DNA of 64,000 nt from Halorubrum sp. PV6 (GCF_003990725.2 NZ_CP030064.1:744001-808000), one strand, 5' to 3'; shown: positions 1 through 10,014, counted from the first letter of the stretch. A program made the numbers and translations. The notes: a model not told the origin generated them from the sequence alone.

Positions 1-3000
1 TAGCCCAGTTCGGCCATGATCTCTCTGAGCTCCTGGGCGATGAACGTCATGTAGTTGATGACGTGGTCCGGCTGACCGGGGAAGCGCTGGCGGAGGTCCT
101 CGCGCTGGGTCGCGACCCCGACCGGGCAGGTGTTCTCGTGACACTGCCGCGCCATCACGCAGCCGGCGGTGACGAGCGAGGCGGTCCCGAACACGTACTC
201 CTCGGCGCCGAGCGCGGCGGCGATGGCCACGTCTCGGCCGGTCTTCATCCCGCCGTCGGCCGTCACGCGGATGCGGTCGCGCAGGCCGGTTGCGCGGAGC
301 ATCTGGTTGGCCTCGGCGAGGCCGAGCTCCCACGGGAGCCCCGCGTTCTTGATCGACGTCTTCGGGGAGGCGCCCGTCCCGCCGTCGTGCCCGGAGACGT
401 GGACCACGTCGGCGTTGGCCTTCGCGACGCCCGCCGCGATGGTGCCGATGCCGGCCTCGGAGACCAGCTTCACGTTGACATCGGCGTCCGGGCTGGCGGC
501 CTTCAGATCGAATATCAGCTGTTTGAGGTCCTCGATCGAGTAGATGTCGTGTTGCGGGGGCGGCGAGATGAGCCCGACGCCGGGGGTCGAACACCGGACG
601 TGCGCGATCATCTCGTTGACCTTCTTGCCGGGGAGGTGGCCGCCCTCGCCGGGCTTCGACCCCTGTGCCATCTTGATCTGGAGCTCGTCGGCGCTCGCGA
701 GGTACTCGGAGGTGACCCCGAACCGCCCGGAGGCGACCTGCTTCACCGAACACTCCTTCTCGGTGTCGAACCGCTCCGGCGGCTCGCCGCCCTCGCCCGT
801 GTTCGACTTCGCGCCGATGCGGTTCATGGCGATGGCGTTGTTCTCGTGGGCCTCCGGCGAAATGCTCCCGAGGCTCATCGCCGCCGTGGAGAAGCGCTCC
901 ACGATCGACTCGACCGGCTCGACCGCTTCTACCGGGACCGCGTCGCGGTCGGAGTCGAACTCCAGCAGCCCGCGAAGCGTCTGTAACTCCTCGGACTGGT
1001 CGTTGACGAGCTCCGCGAACTCCCGGTACTGCTCGTAGTCGCCCCCGCGGACCGCCTGCTGGAGCGTGCCGACCGTCTGGGGGTTCCAGCCGTGTTTCAC
1101 GCCCGACGAGCGGTGTTCGTACTCGCCGATGGTCTCTAAGTCGGGGTCCGCGCCGAACGCCATCGCGTGCCGGGTCCGGAGGTCGTCTTCGATCTCCGCG
1201 ATCCCGATCCCCTCGGTGCGGATCTCGGTCCCCTCGAAGTACTCGGCGACGAACTCGGAGGCGAGCCCGACCGCCTCGAAGATCTGGGCGCCCTGGTACG
1301 ACTCCATCGTCGAGATGCCCATCTTCGCCATCGTCTTGAGGAGGCCGTCTTCCAGCGCGTGGCGGTACGCGGCCAGCGCCTCCTCCTCGTCGGCACCGTC
1401 GGGGCCGGCGACCACGTCGGCGATGGAGGCGTACGCGAGGTAGGGGTCGACCGCGTCGGCGCCGTACCCGACGAGCGTCGCGACGTGGTGGACCTCGTGC
1501 GGTTCGCCGGACTCGACCACGACGCCCGCGCGATTCCGGAGGCCGTTCCGCACGAGGTGGTGGTGGACCGCGCCGGTCGCCAGCAGGCTCGGGACGGCGA
1601 GCCGGTCCGGGCCGACGTTCCGGTCGGAGAGCACCACCACGTCGGCGCCCTCGCGGATCGCGGTCGCGGACGCCTCGCGAACGCGGTTCACCGCGTCGAC
1701 GAGCGAGTCGTCTCGGTCGTAGGTCACGTCGACGGTCGACGCCGAGAACGCGGGGCCGTCGCCGGCCTCGGACGCCCCGTCGCCCGCGGGCTCGCCGTCC
1801 AACCGCTTCAGCGCGGCCGTCTCGCTGTCGGTGAGTATCGGCGTCCCGGAGACGATCTGTTCGGCGTGTGCCGGCGTCTCGTTTAAGAGGTTGCGCTGGT
1901 TCCCCATCCGGGTTTCGAGCGACGTCACCAGCTCCTCGCGGATGTAGTCGATCGGGGGGTTCGAGACCTGTGCGAACAGCTGTTTGAAGTACGTGAACAG
2001 GGGACGGTCGACGTCCGCGAGCACCGAGAGCGGCGTGTCGTCGCCCATCGACCCCACCGGGTCCTTCCCGTCTTTCGCCATCGGCTCGACGAGGTGGTTC
2101 AGCGAGTCGGTGGTGTAGCCGAACGCCGCCTGGTGGGCGCGCACCGTCGGTTCTGGCTCGTCGGGGTCCGCGTCCGCGTCGCCGTCGGCCGCCTCGCCCT
2201 CCACGTCGTCGCTCTCGTCGCCGTCTGCACCGACCTGGTCGATGCCGGCGGCGATCCCGTCTTCCTCGACGAGGTCGTCGAGGTCGACCTGCCCGTCGTC
2301 GACCCACTCGCCGTACTTCTCGTCGGTCAGATCGGCGAACACCTCGTCGTCCGGGACGATGCGGCCCTGCTCCGGGTCGGCGACGAAGATCTCGCCGGGC
2401 TGGAGCCGCCCGCGACGGCGCACGTCCGCCGGTTCGGTCGGCAGCGCGCCGACCTCGCTCCCGACGATCAGCCGGTTGTCCTCGGTCACCTCGTACCGGC
2501 ACGGTCGGAGTCCGTTGCGGTCTAACACGCCGGCGACGCGGTCGCCGTCGAAGCCGATGACGAGGGCGGGGCCGTCCCACGGCTCGACGAGCGACGCGTG
2601 GTAGTCGTAGAACTGCTTCCGGGCCGTCTCCATGAGGTCGTCGTTCCGGAACGCCTCCGGGATCAGCATCCGGAGCGTGTGCGGGAGGTCGCGGCCGGAC
2701 TGCAAGAGGAGTTCGACCGCGTTGTCGACGCTCGCCGTGTCGGACTGGTTCGGGTCGTCGATCACCGGCTTGATGGTGTCGAGCTCCGCCCCGAACGCCG
2801 GGTGTTCGAGGTCGTTCTCGCGAGCGCGCATCCAGTTGACGTTCCCGCGAATCGTGTTGAACTCGCCGTTGTGGACGATGTTTCGGTACGGGTGAGCGAG
2901 ATGCCACGCCCCGAGCGTGTTCGTCGAGAACCGGGCGTGGACCAAGGCAACGTGGCTCGCGAACCGCTCGTCGGTCAGGTCCGGGAAGTAGCCGGCCAAC

Positions 3001-3698
3001 TGCGAACCCTTCAGCAGTCCCTTATACACGACGCGCTGGCGGTCGAGCGAGCAGACGTAGAACTGCCCGGCGCCGTCGACCTCGGACACCGCGTTCTCGA
3101 TCTCGCGGCGCGCGGCGTACAGCGCTCGGTCGAAGCCGAGGACGCTCGGGTCGACGTCGTCGGGGCGGCTCTCCTCGTTGGTGAACCGCTCGGCGAGGCC
3201 CGCGCCCTCGACCGGCGCGGCGAACAGCTGGGCGACCTCCGGCTCGGAGTCGAGCGCGGTCGCGCCTAGGTCGGCGTTGTCGGTCGGAACCGACCGCCAC
3301 GCCAACACCTCCAGCCCGTACACGGAGAACACCTCCGCGATGACGTCGTGGATCTCGGCCTGGACGCTCGGTTCGGTCGGCATGAACACGGAGCCGACGG
3401 CGTACTCCTCGGGGAGGTCGGCGTCGACGACCTCACGGAAAAAGTCGTCCGGGCGCGCGACCATGATCCCGGCGCCGTCCCCGGTGTTCTCCTCGGCACC
3501 CGTCGTCCCGCGGTGTTCGAGGTTTTCGAGCAGTTCGACGGCGTCCGTCACCGTTCCGTGGCTCGGGTCGCCGTCCAAGTCGACGATTCCGCCGATCCCG
3601 CAGTTCGACCGCTCGTCCGTTACTGCCGCAAGCCCCCCACTGTGGCCCGAGGATCCCTGTGCCGATTCCTCTCGGGTGTTACTACGTGGCTCGGTCAT
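1..3698 (-). CDS. gltB: Glutamate synthase large subunit, 3' end outside window
   Basis: Makes glutamate from glutamine and 2-oxoglutarate in the cytoplasm, the second half of the GS/GOGAT ammonia assimilation cycle. About 1232 codons are visible; the family is usually near 1500, so the last part, normally the beta-helix domain, is beyond base 1. After a 32-residue leader comes [12 protein letters not shown], whose Cys33 fits the N-terminal nucleophile freed by propeptide cleavage in the class II glutaminase domain. Near bases 100-170 the minus strand reads [13 protein letters not shown], preceded by GCVMARQ, giving the Cx5Cx4C ligands of the 3Fe-4S cluster; just upstream lies the FMN-barrel glycine-rich stretch. 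The start is the ATG at 3698, followed at once by the conserved domain. The gene stands alone. Its upstream region carries inverted repeats that may bind a nitrogen or Lrp-type regulator (inference). Confidence 0.95.
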   Translation of the reverse strand, partial: MTEPRSNTREESAQGSSGHSGGLAAVTDERSNCGIGGIVDLDGDPSHGTVTDAVELLENLEHRGTTGAEENTGDGAGIMVARPDDFFREVVDADLPEEYAVGSVFMPTEPSVQAEIHDVIAEVFSVYGLEVLAWRSVPTDNADLGATALDSEPEVAQLFAAPVEGAGLAERFTNEESRPDDVDPSVLGFDRALYAARREIENAVSEVDGAGQFYVCSLDRQRVVYKGLLKGSQLAGYFPDLTDERFASHVALVHARFSTNTLGAWHLAHPYRNIVHNGEFNTIRGNVNWMRARENDLEHPAFGAELDTIKPVIDDPNQSDTASVDNAVELLLQSGRDLPHTLRMLIPEAFRNDDLMETARKQFYDYHASLVEPWDGPALVIGFDGDRVAGVLDRNGLRPCRYEVTEDNRLIVGSEVGALPTEPADVRRRGRLQPGEIFVADPEQGRIVPDDEVFADLTDEKYGEWVDDGQVDLDDLVEEDGIAAGIDQVGADGDESDDVEGEAADGDADADPDEPEPTVRAHQAAFGYTTDSLNHLVEPMAKDGKDPVGSMGDDTPLSVLADVDRPLFTYFKQLFAQVSNPPIDYIREELVTSLETRMGNQRNLLNETPAHAEQIVSGTPILTDSETAALKRLDGEPAGDGASEAGDGPAFSASTVDVTYDRDDSLVDAVNRVREASATAIREGADVVVLSDRNVGPDRLAVPSLLATGAVHHHLVRNGLRNRAGVVVESGEPHEVHHVATLVGYGADAVDPYLAYASIADVVAGPDGADEEEALAAYRHALEDGLLKTMAKMGISTMESYQGAQIFEAVGLASEFVAEYFEGTEIRTEGIGIAEIEDDLRTRHAMAFGADPDLETIGEYEHRSSGVKHGWNPQTVGTLQQAVRGGDYEQYREFAELVNDQSEELQTLRGLLEFDSDRDAVPVEAVEPVESIVERFSTAAMSLGSISPEAHENNAIAMNRIGAKSNTGEGGEPPERFDTEKECSVKQVASGRFGVTSEYLASADELQIKMAQGSKPGEGGHLPGKKVNEMIAHVRCSTPGVGLISPPPQHDIYSIEDLKQLIFDLKAASPDADVNVKLVSEAGIGTIAAGVAKANADVVHVSGHDGGTGASPKTSIKNAGLPWELGLAEANQMLRATGLRDRIRVTADGGMKTGRDVAIAAALGAEEYVFGTASLVTAGCVMARQCHENTCPVGVATQREDLRQRFPGQPDHVINYMTFIAQELREIMAELG

Positions 3699-4030
3699 GA
3701 TACACACTCGTGATCCGCCACTTAAAGGTATGACCCTGATAGGGGTAGGATCCATCGTACACACATTAGGGAATATAAGGTAATTATTGATCAGGGGTGT
3801 GTACCAATACGCCGGCTCCCTGTTCGATCAGAAGATACCCGAATTTGAGTAAACTCCCCTTCGCTGGCGGCGTCGAGCCCGATGTACGGGAACGAATCCC
3901 GGTCGCTACTGTCTGATTGTCAACCACTCACGGACCGCGAATTCACGAGGGTGAACCGTTCGCCGAGTAGATATGATCGACCGGCCAACACGAGCGCCGA
4001 CCCGAGCGGCGTCGGTCGCGCGCCTGCTAC
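3699..4030 (-). promoter_or_regulatory. gltB upstream region, no gene seen
   Basis: 332 bases without a convincing gene. The part next to gltB is AT-rich compared with its surroundings, with TATA-like stretches near 3722-3727 and 3772-3779 as read toward gltB. It carries an 8-bp inverted repeat (GTACACAC at 3757-3764, GTGTGTAC at 3797-3804), and a third TACACAC lies at 3701-3707. The rest, about 3805-4030, is GC-rich and separates gltB from the HEWD gene, which ends at 4031 on the same strand. Short ORFs here lack haloarchaeal codon bias and are discounted. Confidence 0.6.
3757..3804. repeat. 8-bp inverted repeat flanking the gltB promoter
   Basis: GTACACAC at 3757-3764 and its exact reverse complement GTGTGTAC at 3797-3804, 32 bases apart, flank an AT-rich TATA-like stretch upstream of gltB. 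A partial third copy, TACACAC, lies at 3701-3707 just before the start codon. The arrangement suits a dimeric or multimeric regulator wrapping the promoter, but no protein is assigned. Confidence 0.55.
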
Positions 4031-4201
4031 CTACTCCACGGTCACCGGCGTGAACGTCCCGTTGATGTCCCACTCGTGGATACAGTAGACGTTGCCGGCG
4101 TCCCCGTCGATCCGCCACCCGGTGGCCTCGTCGTCCCACCGCTCGTCCCGGCCGCACAGCTCACACTCGCGCTCCCGTGGGGGGGTGATGGTGACGCTCA
4201 T
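4031..4201 (-). CDS. Small HEWD-family zinc-binding protein
   Basis: A 56-residue protein with a CxxC pair (CELCGRDERW) and a second Cys-His element in YCIHEWDINGTF. The HEWD signature is typical of a family of small haloarchaeal proteins of unknown function, presumably a single zinc site. I chose the ATG at 4201 (MSVTITPP) because family members begin like this; an in-frame ATG at 4228 would add nine residues. The gene stands alone between gltB and the large surface-protein gene, all on the minus strand. No partner or process can be inferred from context. It is too short to exclude a regulatory or nucleic-acid-binding role. Confidence 0.75.
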   Translation of the reverse strand: MSVTITPPRERECELCGRDERWDDEATGWRIDGDAGNVYCIHEWDINGTFTPVTVE

Positions 4202-4272
4202 ACCGGTATACAGCGTGTCGTCCAGCAAAAGGATACCGCTGACACCGCCGTCTCACCACGAATGATCGCCGC

Positions 4273-7200
4273 TCATCGGGGTCGTGTCCGTCGAACCGCC
4301 GTCAACGCAGTTACCGCGAGCGCCGCCACCGAGTGAAGCGGACCGAACCCCGGAACGTCTTCGGCGGTCGCCCGAATCGGCGCGTTCTCGTAGGTCGGCG
4401 TCGGCCGCGCCGAAGCGTCTCCCTCCGGATCGCTCCGGCCGCCCTGTTCGGCCGTCGCCTCCCCGAGTTCGCCGGCGTCGTTCCCGCCTGTGGACTGTGC
4501 GCTATCGACGGGCGGCGCGCGGTCGGCCGATGTCTCGGGCGCTCCGGCTTGGACCGCTCCCGTCGATACCACGAGCCCGTTCGACCCGTGCTCGAACGGA
4601 AGCCACCCCGCGGCGGTCGGGAACGGCGCAAACCGAATCGCGCGCTCGGACGCGTTCTGCCCGTCGCTCTCACCGGCGCTGGGCGCGCTCGTATCGCTCG
4701 CCCCGTCCGAGCGGCCGCGGCCAGACGGGTCGGTTGGATTCGCGCCCTGCGTCGCACCCGCGGGGCCGGCGCTCCCCGCTCCGCCGGCACCGGCGGCGTT
4801 ACCAACATCGCCGCCGCCACTACTACCGGCGCCACCGCCAGCACCACCAGCACCACCACCCACCGCGCCGCCGCCTCCAGCACCACCCACCGCGCCGCCG
4901 CCGGCGACGCGCCTGGTTTCCCTTCCCGCCGACGCGCTCTCGTCGCTGGTGACGAACGTCACCGTCTCGTTCACCCGGTGATCACTCGACCGGTCGGAGG
5001 CGGCGGTCTGCAGGTGGTCGTCGACGACGCGAAACGCGGCCGTGAACTCCGTCCCCGGCGTCGGTACCCCGTCGGTCGGGAACGCGTCGTCGCCGTCCGC
5101 GACGACGTAGAGCCCGGTCCGGTCGACGTGAACGGTCGCATTGGATGGGACCTCGCCGAGCGTGTCACCGCCCGACCGGGTGCCGTTGGGCTCGGCCGAG
5201 CGCACCCCGAACTCCACGCCGTCGAGGCGAGCGAGGCCGTGACCCGTCTCCAGGGTGGCGTTTCGCGCGCCCACCAGTCCGGTGAGCCCGGAGGCGTTCA
5301 CGGCGTACACCACGGTGTCGGTTGCGTCGATACGGTCGGTCTGCGAGAGGGTGCCCTCCGCGATCGCGTCTCGTACTGCCGTGGGGGTCTTGAGCTCCGA
5401 CCGAACCGCTTCCGGTCCCGTGTAGGCGGTGAGTCGGCTCGTCGACCGGCGGGCGAGCGTCAGCGTCGCGTTGTCGCTCGTCTCTGCGAGTCCCTGCGTC
5501 GAGCGAACCGCGAGCTCGTAGGTGCCTGTAGGGAGGGTTTCGTCGTTGTCCGGCGTCGAAACCGACGTGATCGACGCGTTCGAACCCCGTACGGACACGC
5601 TCTCGTTGAGCGACTTGGTCGCCGCTAGGTAGGTGTTGAGTTCGAGCGTTGTCGCTTCTTGCTTTGGGGTTGCGAGTTTGATAGTGGCGGCAGTAGAATT
5701 CGATCTTTTGAGACTAATTCTTGACTCTGGGGTGTGATGCTGAATTCGAAACTTAACGATACTACCATTTGCTACTAAATTTCTTACTTGGTCAATTCGC
5801 ACATATTGGTCCTCTGAGCCAATTATTCTAAAAGAATATCCATCTGATGACTGGTTTTCAGTAAGTACATACTCCCCAGATTTCAACCCTTTCGTTCTGT
5901 ATCTTATTTTACTATCGTTATATCTTGAATATCCAACTGAAGATAGGACACGTGCACTCTGGCTGATAGAATATAAATTTCTAGATTCTACTGCACTGCT
6001 ACTATTATCAACTATTGTTGTTCCTGAATATATAGTTGGCTTCGCCGTGCCTCCATGATTTAATTCAGTAATGTGAATCTGTTTGTCGCTAGTATTTGGT
6101 TCTTGATCAGCCGCCACTGTTGCTGTATCTGAAACACCTGCACCTACAAATCCATTCTCTAGGTCTGAGTTAGGGAGACGTACTATTGACTCAACTAGAG
6201 CACTATCTGTAGTAGTATTATTGTACAGTTGTAGTACTGCTGCTAATTTGTTTCTGCCATATAATTCGGAGTTACTACTGTGATTTTCCAAATCCACACT
6301 TACACCCCCTTCACTATCAACCAACTTGCCAGAGTATCCATAAACTGTATCATAAGCAACCCGTTGGTTGCTGGTTATCGGATGAACTGAAACGATATAG
6401 GGCGTAGATCCCCCTCTCATATCAAGTAAACTCACATTTTGTATCGTTAGGTTGGATCTAAGTTTACTGTTATATGTCTGAGTCTCTATATTTATTATCC
6501 CTGAATATACGTATGCTGTATCTGTTGCAATAGCGGAATTAAGTACTGAATCTGAAATGGTATCTCTAGGGTCTTCCCTGTCCAACTTTATTTCACTATC
6601 TGGAATTATGTGGACTCGCTTTTCGCCGCCGATTGTATTTAATCTAACAGAAATATTTTGTTTACCCCGTGTTGGCGTTGCAGGTTGGTCAGCAAAACCA
6701 GCTAACTCGTTCCCATCATATCCTTGTGTGATGACTATGGTCGAATCAACATCTGCAACAAGATTATCGATTGTCAGTGAAGAAGAAGTAGGGAACTCAG
6801 AGAATGCCTCAGTTGAGACCGTTGCTTGATCTGAAACACTAACTGAATTAGCTATCAGCTCAAATGGCCTTGATAATCTTACTTTATCATCAGCTAGCAG
6901 ATGAGAGTAATCCACATCTGACTTGACCTCAGATGCTGACATTTTGAAGCTTGCGTTAACTGTCGAATTAACTTTCGAACTGTCTAATCCAGATATTGTA
7001 AGATGGTCGATTTTTAGAGTATCTTTGTTGTTGCTCTTATTAGAGATAACCTCAAAGACAGTGTGGTTCTTGTGCTCAAACCGATTTATTCCGGTTACTT
7101 CACCGCCTGTGATCTTATAATCAGTCACATTGCTAGATGCTGCGTCTATCGCTTTATTTTCTATAATTTCAGTACTAATAAACACACGTGCACCTGATCC

Positions 7201-7410
7201 GTTCGTTTTGACGGATACATTTTGCAACGTGGTTCTATTTTCATGGATAAATACATCTCTACCCTCTCCTGTGTCCGTTATAATTGGTGTCTGTGTTTCA
7301 TTATTAGTTGATTCTGCACTAGTAGTTCCTACCCCAACGACCGCAAAGACACTGACAACGAGAACAAGCGCACAAATGGCGACACGCCGACCCGACATGT
7401 CTTGGATCAT
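4273..7410 (-). CDS. Large PGF-CTERM surface glycoprotein
   Basis: A 1045-residue exported protein. A hydrophobic signal sequence covers about residues 9-32 and ends near TTSAES. The body is rich in Asn-X-Ser/Thr sites, as expected of an N-glycosylated S-layer-like protein. A Gly/Ala/Ser-rich linker follows at about residues 855-905. The tail reads PGF (1020-1022), a hydrophobic stretch, then RRTRPR: the PGF-CTERM signal that archaeosortase A processes to give a lipid-anchored protein. Residues about 560-840 resemble the repeat-like surface domains of haloarchaeal BGTF/DUF7827-type proteins (tentative). The 5' part of the gene (about 5690-7370) is AT-rich and the 3' part (4273-5650) GC-rich like the chromosome. 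ATG at 7398 is an alternative start. A TATA-like element at 7526-7533 could give a leader of about 90 nt. An artA gene lies 10 kb away. Confidence 0.85.
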   Translation of the reverse strand: MIQDMSGRRVAICALVLVVSVFAVVGVGTTSAESTNNETQTPIITDTGEGRDVFIHENRTTLQNVSVKTNGSGARVFISTEIIENKAIDAASSNVTDYKITGGEVTGINRFEHKNHTVFEVISNKSNNKDTLKIDHLTISGLDSSKVNSTVNASFKMSASEVKSDVDYSHLLADDKVRLSRPFELIANSVSVSDQATVSTEAFSEFPTSSSLTIDNLVADVDSTIVITQGYDGNELAGFADQPATPTRGKQNISVRLNTIGGEKRVHIIPDSEIKLDREDPRDTISDSVLNSAIATDTAYVYSGIINIETQTYNSKLRSNLTIQNVSLLDMRGGSTPYIVSVHPITSNQRVAYDTVYGYSGKLVDSEGGVSVDLENHSSNSELYGRNKLAAVLQLYNNTTTDSALVESIVRLPNSDLENGFVGAGVSDTATVAADQEPNTSDKQIHITELNHGGTAKPTIYSGTTIVDNSSSAVESRNLYSISQSARVLSSVGYSRYNDSKIRYRTKGLKSGEYVLTENQSSDGYSFRIIGSEDQYVRIDQVRNLVANGSIVKFRIQHHTPESRISLKRSNSTAATIKLATPKQEATTLELNTYLAATKSLNESVSVRGSNASITSVSTPDNDETLPTGTYELAVRSTQGLAETSDNATLTLARRSTSRLTAYTGPEAVRSELKTPTAVRDAIAEGTLSQTDRIDATDTVVYAVNASGLTGLVGARNATLETGHGLARLDGVEFGVRSAEPNGTRSGGDTLGEVPSNATVHVDRTGLYVVADGDDAFPTDGVPTPGTEFTAAFRVVDDHLQTAASDRSSDHRVNETVTFVTSDESASAGRETRRVAGGGAVGGAGGGGAVGGGAGGAGGGAGSSGGGDVGNAAGAGGAGSAGPAGATQGANPTDPSGRGRSDGASDTSAPSAGESDGQNASERAIRFAPFPTAAGWLPFEHGSNGLVVSTGAVQAGAPETSADRAPPVDSAQSTGGNDAGELGEATAEQGGRSDPEGDASARPTPTYENAPIRATAEDVPGFGPLHSVAALAVTALTAVRRTRPR

Positions 7411-7667
7411 TGTTCGGTCCGCGGTGGTCAGAACGGCGGCGACAGGGCTCGAAACCGCTCGACTGTAGCGGTATGGGCCCGGACCGCAGTCTCACACCGC
7501 AACTGGCTGAGATTCGGTCTGATTGCTTATAAATCGGTTACGGACCGCGAAGCTTCCGCTCGCGGAAACGTCGGCGGCTGACGGCGACGCGGTCAGTCGT
7601 TTTTCGCCGTCGCTTACGGGTGTAAACGCACGGCAGAATCGCGCGGGCTGAAGAAGTGACCGCTGTG

Positions 7668-8336
7668 TTAGTGCTCGACCTGCTCCATCAGAGACAACAC
7701 GGACTCGGAGGCGTCGACCTCGGTCGGGTGGACCCCGACGATCGCGATCACGTCCTCCTCGTGTTGGACGGTGCCGACGTACAGGTACACCGGCACGCCC
7801 TCAACCTCGCTGCTCTGTCCGTCGCCGGTTTCGACTTCGGCGTCGATCGTCGTCTCCAGAATAGAGATCTCGACCTCTTCCCCGAGAATCGTACGCGTCT
7901 CCGACCCGACGTCTTTGATGTCGTCCGCCTTGATTTCGGTCCCGCCACCGCCGACGTCTCGCTGGTTGACCTGCTCTACGAGCCGCCGTATCAGATCGCC
8001 TTCATCCGCCCGAACGAGCGGGTTGACGGACTGCCCGGCCACCTTCCCGTCCGGCGTGCTCGCCACGAACACCGCCGACCCGTTGTCGGGGTTCTCGTAC
8101 CCGGCGAGCCACGTCGTCGCCGACACCTCGACGTTGACTCCCGAGGCTTCGAGCCGCTCGTCGATGGTGAACGACTGCGGCGATTCGCCCTCGTACCCGG
8201 CCTCCGTGACCGCCGCCGCCGGGATGCTGGCCGGTTTCGCGTCGAACTCGAAGGACCCGTCCTCGACGCCGCTACAGCCGGCGACTGCGAGGGACGTCGA
8301 GGCGGCGACCGCCGCGAGCAGTTCACGTCTTTCCAT
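7668..8336 (-). CDS. Haloarchaeal lipoprotein, DUF6517-like
   Basis: A 222-residue exported lipoprotein. The N-terminus MERRELLAAVAAS has twin arginines and runs into LAVAGC, a lipobox with lipid-acceptor Cys21, which suggests Tat export as is common for haloarchaeal lipoproteins. The rest is acidic and soluble with no membrane segments. The order of elements (FEFDAKPASIP near the N-terminus, a TWLAGYEN stretch, and a hydrophobic C-terminal strand region) resembles the DUF6517 family of haloarchaeal lipoproteins, function unknown. The start at 8336 was chosen because it opens directly on the signal peptide; the frame stays open upstream to 8630 without any signal. It sits upstream of the surface protein on the same strand, 257 bases away, and is probably transcribed separately. 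Confidence 0.75.
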   Translation of the reverse strand: MERRELLAAVAASTSLAVAGCSGVEDGSFEFDAKPASIPAAAVTEAGYEGESPQSFTIDERLEASGVNVEVSATTWLAGYENPDNGSAVFVASTPDGKVAGQSVNPLVRADEGDLIRRLVEQVNQRDVGGGGTEIKADDIKDVGSETRTILGEEVEISILETTIDAEVETGDGQSSEVEGVPVYLYVGTVQHEEDVIAIVGVHPTEVDASESVLSLMEQVEH

Positions 8337-8635
8337 GCGAGCAGGTACGACAGGTCGCGGTGTTAAGCGTGTCGCCGCGATTGTGGCGATCTGATACTCG
8401 CACGGGAGCCAACTCACGCGGAGACCGAGTGAACGGGCGGAATCAGCGATCCGCCTGAGTGGATTGAGCGGCTGTCGAGGGAGGTAGTTCGTCGGGCCGT
8501 CGGTGGCGAGACACCACGCTCTCCGGACCGTCGTACAGACACTCGCTCCGACCAACCGTACAAACCAACCGTACAAACACCGCGGCCCGATCAAAGGCAC
8601 AAAGTTCACGGTGTGGCGCGCGCGAGTCAAGCCAA
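8337..8635. other. Divergent intergenic spacer
   Basis: Spacer between the lipoprotein (minus) and the membrane-protein gene at 8636 (plus). It holds a short direct repeat, two copies of ACCAACCGTACAAA at about 8551-8576. AAAGTTC near 8611 lies at promoter distance from the 8636 start. I see no RNA gene or coding signal here. Confidence 0.5.
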
Positions 8636-9403
8636 ATGGAACGCCGAGGACAAATCGGGCTGGTGGAAGCGCTCCTCCTTGACGTCGTCCGTCTCCACGA
8701 GACCTGGATGGAGGTCGTCTTCCCGAGACAGCTCGACCCGAGTGCGGTGTTAGGAAAGTGGAAGCCGGAAACCGCCGTCCAGAGCGTCGGGTACTACCTC
8801 TGGGCGCTGCTCGGCGCGCCGCTCGTGGCGGTGACGTACCCGCTTCTTCTGGTCGGGTTCGCGACCCGGTTTTACGCGGCGAAGCTCGATTCCGCCGTCG
8901 CGCGGTTCGGCGTGGTGGGCGCGGTGATCGTCGCGACCGTCGTCTGGGGGTCGCTCACGGTTCTCGCACACTTCCAACTCCCCACGGACGTGATGCTCGG
9001 CATCGGCCTCGCGAGTATCGTGGCGGTCGTCTCTGCGGGCTTGGCCGCCGGGTTCTCGAAGGTCGGGGGGCGATTCGTCAGCGTCCTGCTCGCGTACCCC
9101 TTCGCGATGACGGCGTTTTTCCTGCCGCCGGTCGTCGCCGCGGTCCTCACCCCGGCGCTTTCGAGCGCCGTCCTCGACCCGAGCTACGAGCTCGCGCGGT
9201 GGATCCTCGACACGTTCCTCGCGGTCGGCGGAATCAACGAGACGCTCCGCGGCGCCTTCGATCTGGAGACGTTCGGGCAGCAGTGGGGGCTCCCCGGTCT
9301 CGGCTACGTGTTGATGTGGATCGGCATCTCCGTCCCGCTCGGCTGGTTCCTCGGACTGCTCGTGGCGCTCGCCGACCTGATCCGACCGAAAGCCGACGAC
9401 TGA
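8636..9403 (+). CDS. Conserved multi-pass membrane protein, function unknown
   Basis: 255 residues. A soluble amphipathic N-terminal stretch of about 50 residues (MERRGQIGLVEALLLDVVRLHETW) is followed by about five or six hydrophobic segments: near 52-77, 90-110, 120-140, 145-172 and 222-247. No catalytic or transport motif is recognisable. It begins at the ATG at 8636, with a TATA-like element about 25 bases upstream, so the transcript is probably leaderless. Transcription diverges from the lipoprotein gene, and the gene converges on the HNH-like gene, which ends 33 bases downstream. Function cannot be inferred from these neighbours. Confidence 0.7.
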   Translation: MERRGQIGLVEALLLDVVRLHETWMEVVFPRQLDPSAVLGKWKPETAVQSVGYYLWALLGAPLVAVTYPLLLVGFATRFYAAKLDSAVARFGVVGAVIVATVVWGSLTVLAHFQLPTDVMLGIGLASIVAVVSAGLAAGFSKVGGRFVSVLLAYPFAMTAFFLPPVVAAVLTPALSSAVLDPSYELARWILDTFLAVGGINETLRGAFDLETFGQQWGLPGLGYVLMWIGISVPLGWFLGLLVALADLIRPKADD

Positions 9404-9435
9404 CGGCCGACCCTCGGCGCCCTTTTCTCTCGCGT

Positions 9436-10014
9436 CTACTCGTCGTCCCGGTCGAACCGCTCGCTCGCCGTCTCGAACGCCGACTCCGACTGCTCTCTGC
9501 TCCGCCGGCTCTCACGGGCCGCGATCGCTTCGGGGCCGGGGCTGGCGTCGTCGTTGATGCGGGCGAACGACCGGTGGACCTTCGTGTGACACCAGCGGCA
9601 CAGCGCCACGGTGATCTCGTGGGGGCCGGCGTCGTCGCCGCCGGACTCCTCGCCGTCGTCGGGGCCAGCGGCGTCGTCGGGGCCAGCGGCGTCGGCGCCG
9701 CCGTACGACAGGTGGTGTTCTTCGACGAGCGGCCGCGAGTCGTCGTGTGCGATCCGGACTTCCGGGAGGCCACAGCGGTGGCACTCGCGGCCGTCGGTCG
9801 TCGACCGGTAGTGGGGACACGCGCGCCACGCGCCGTCGGGGCCGACGTGGCAGGCGTAGTCGTCGTCGCGGCGCGCGGCGGCGAACTCCGGGTCGTCGCC
9901 GGCCCGCGTCAGCGCGAACCGACAGCGACCGTCGTCGGTGAGGTGATCGCAGACGCCGGCGACAGAATAGGGGTCGTCGACGCCGACCGGGGTCCCGTCG
10001 GGTGTTCGTTCCAT
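9436..10014 (-). CDS. HNH-like zinc-finger protein
   Basis: 192 residues. The central part has CHRCGLPE, then EEHHLSYGG, then ALCRWCHTKVH: two CxxC zinc knuckles with a His pair and a C-terminal His, the layout of a beta-beta-alpha-metal (HNH) nuclease fold. The N-terminal 75 residues add Cys and His residues (VCDHLTDDGRC, YACHV, ACPHY), so a second zinc site is likely. The HNH core is interrupted by an acidic low-complexity insert (AAGPDDAAGPDD) encoded by an 18-bp direct repeat around 9660-9695. The C-terminus is Ser/Arg/Glu-rich. Whether it is an active nuclease is uncertain; a structural zinc protein is possible. It lies 21 bases downstream of the phosphatase-fold gene on the same strand and may share its transcript. 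Confidence 0.75.
   Translation of the reverse strand: MERTPDGTPVGVDDPYSVAGVCDHLTDDGRCRFALTRAGDDPEFAAARRDDDYACHVGPDGAWRACPHYRSTTDGRECHRCGLPEVRIAHDDSRPLVEEHHLSYGGADAAGPDDAAGPDDGEESGGDDAGPHEITVALCRWCHTKVHRSFARINDDASPGPEAIAARESRRSREQSESAFETASERFDRDDE

Noticed and set aside
3882-4157. Short frames on both strands near the HEWD gene
   Set aside because: Overlap with the recognisable HEWD gene, no start signals and poor codon bias.
8551-8576. Short direct repeat ACCAACCGTACAAA as an operator
   Set aside because: Only two copies, some 60 bases from the nearest start and not placed around a promoter; noted but not claimed.
9660-9695. 18-bp direct repeat inside the HNH-like gene as a mobile or regulatory repeat
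   Set aside because: It is in frame and simply encodes a repeated AAGPDD in a low-complexity insert; replication slippage is enough to explain it.
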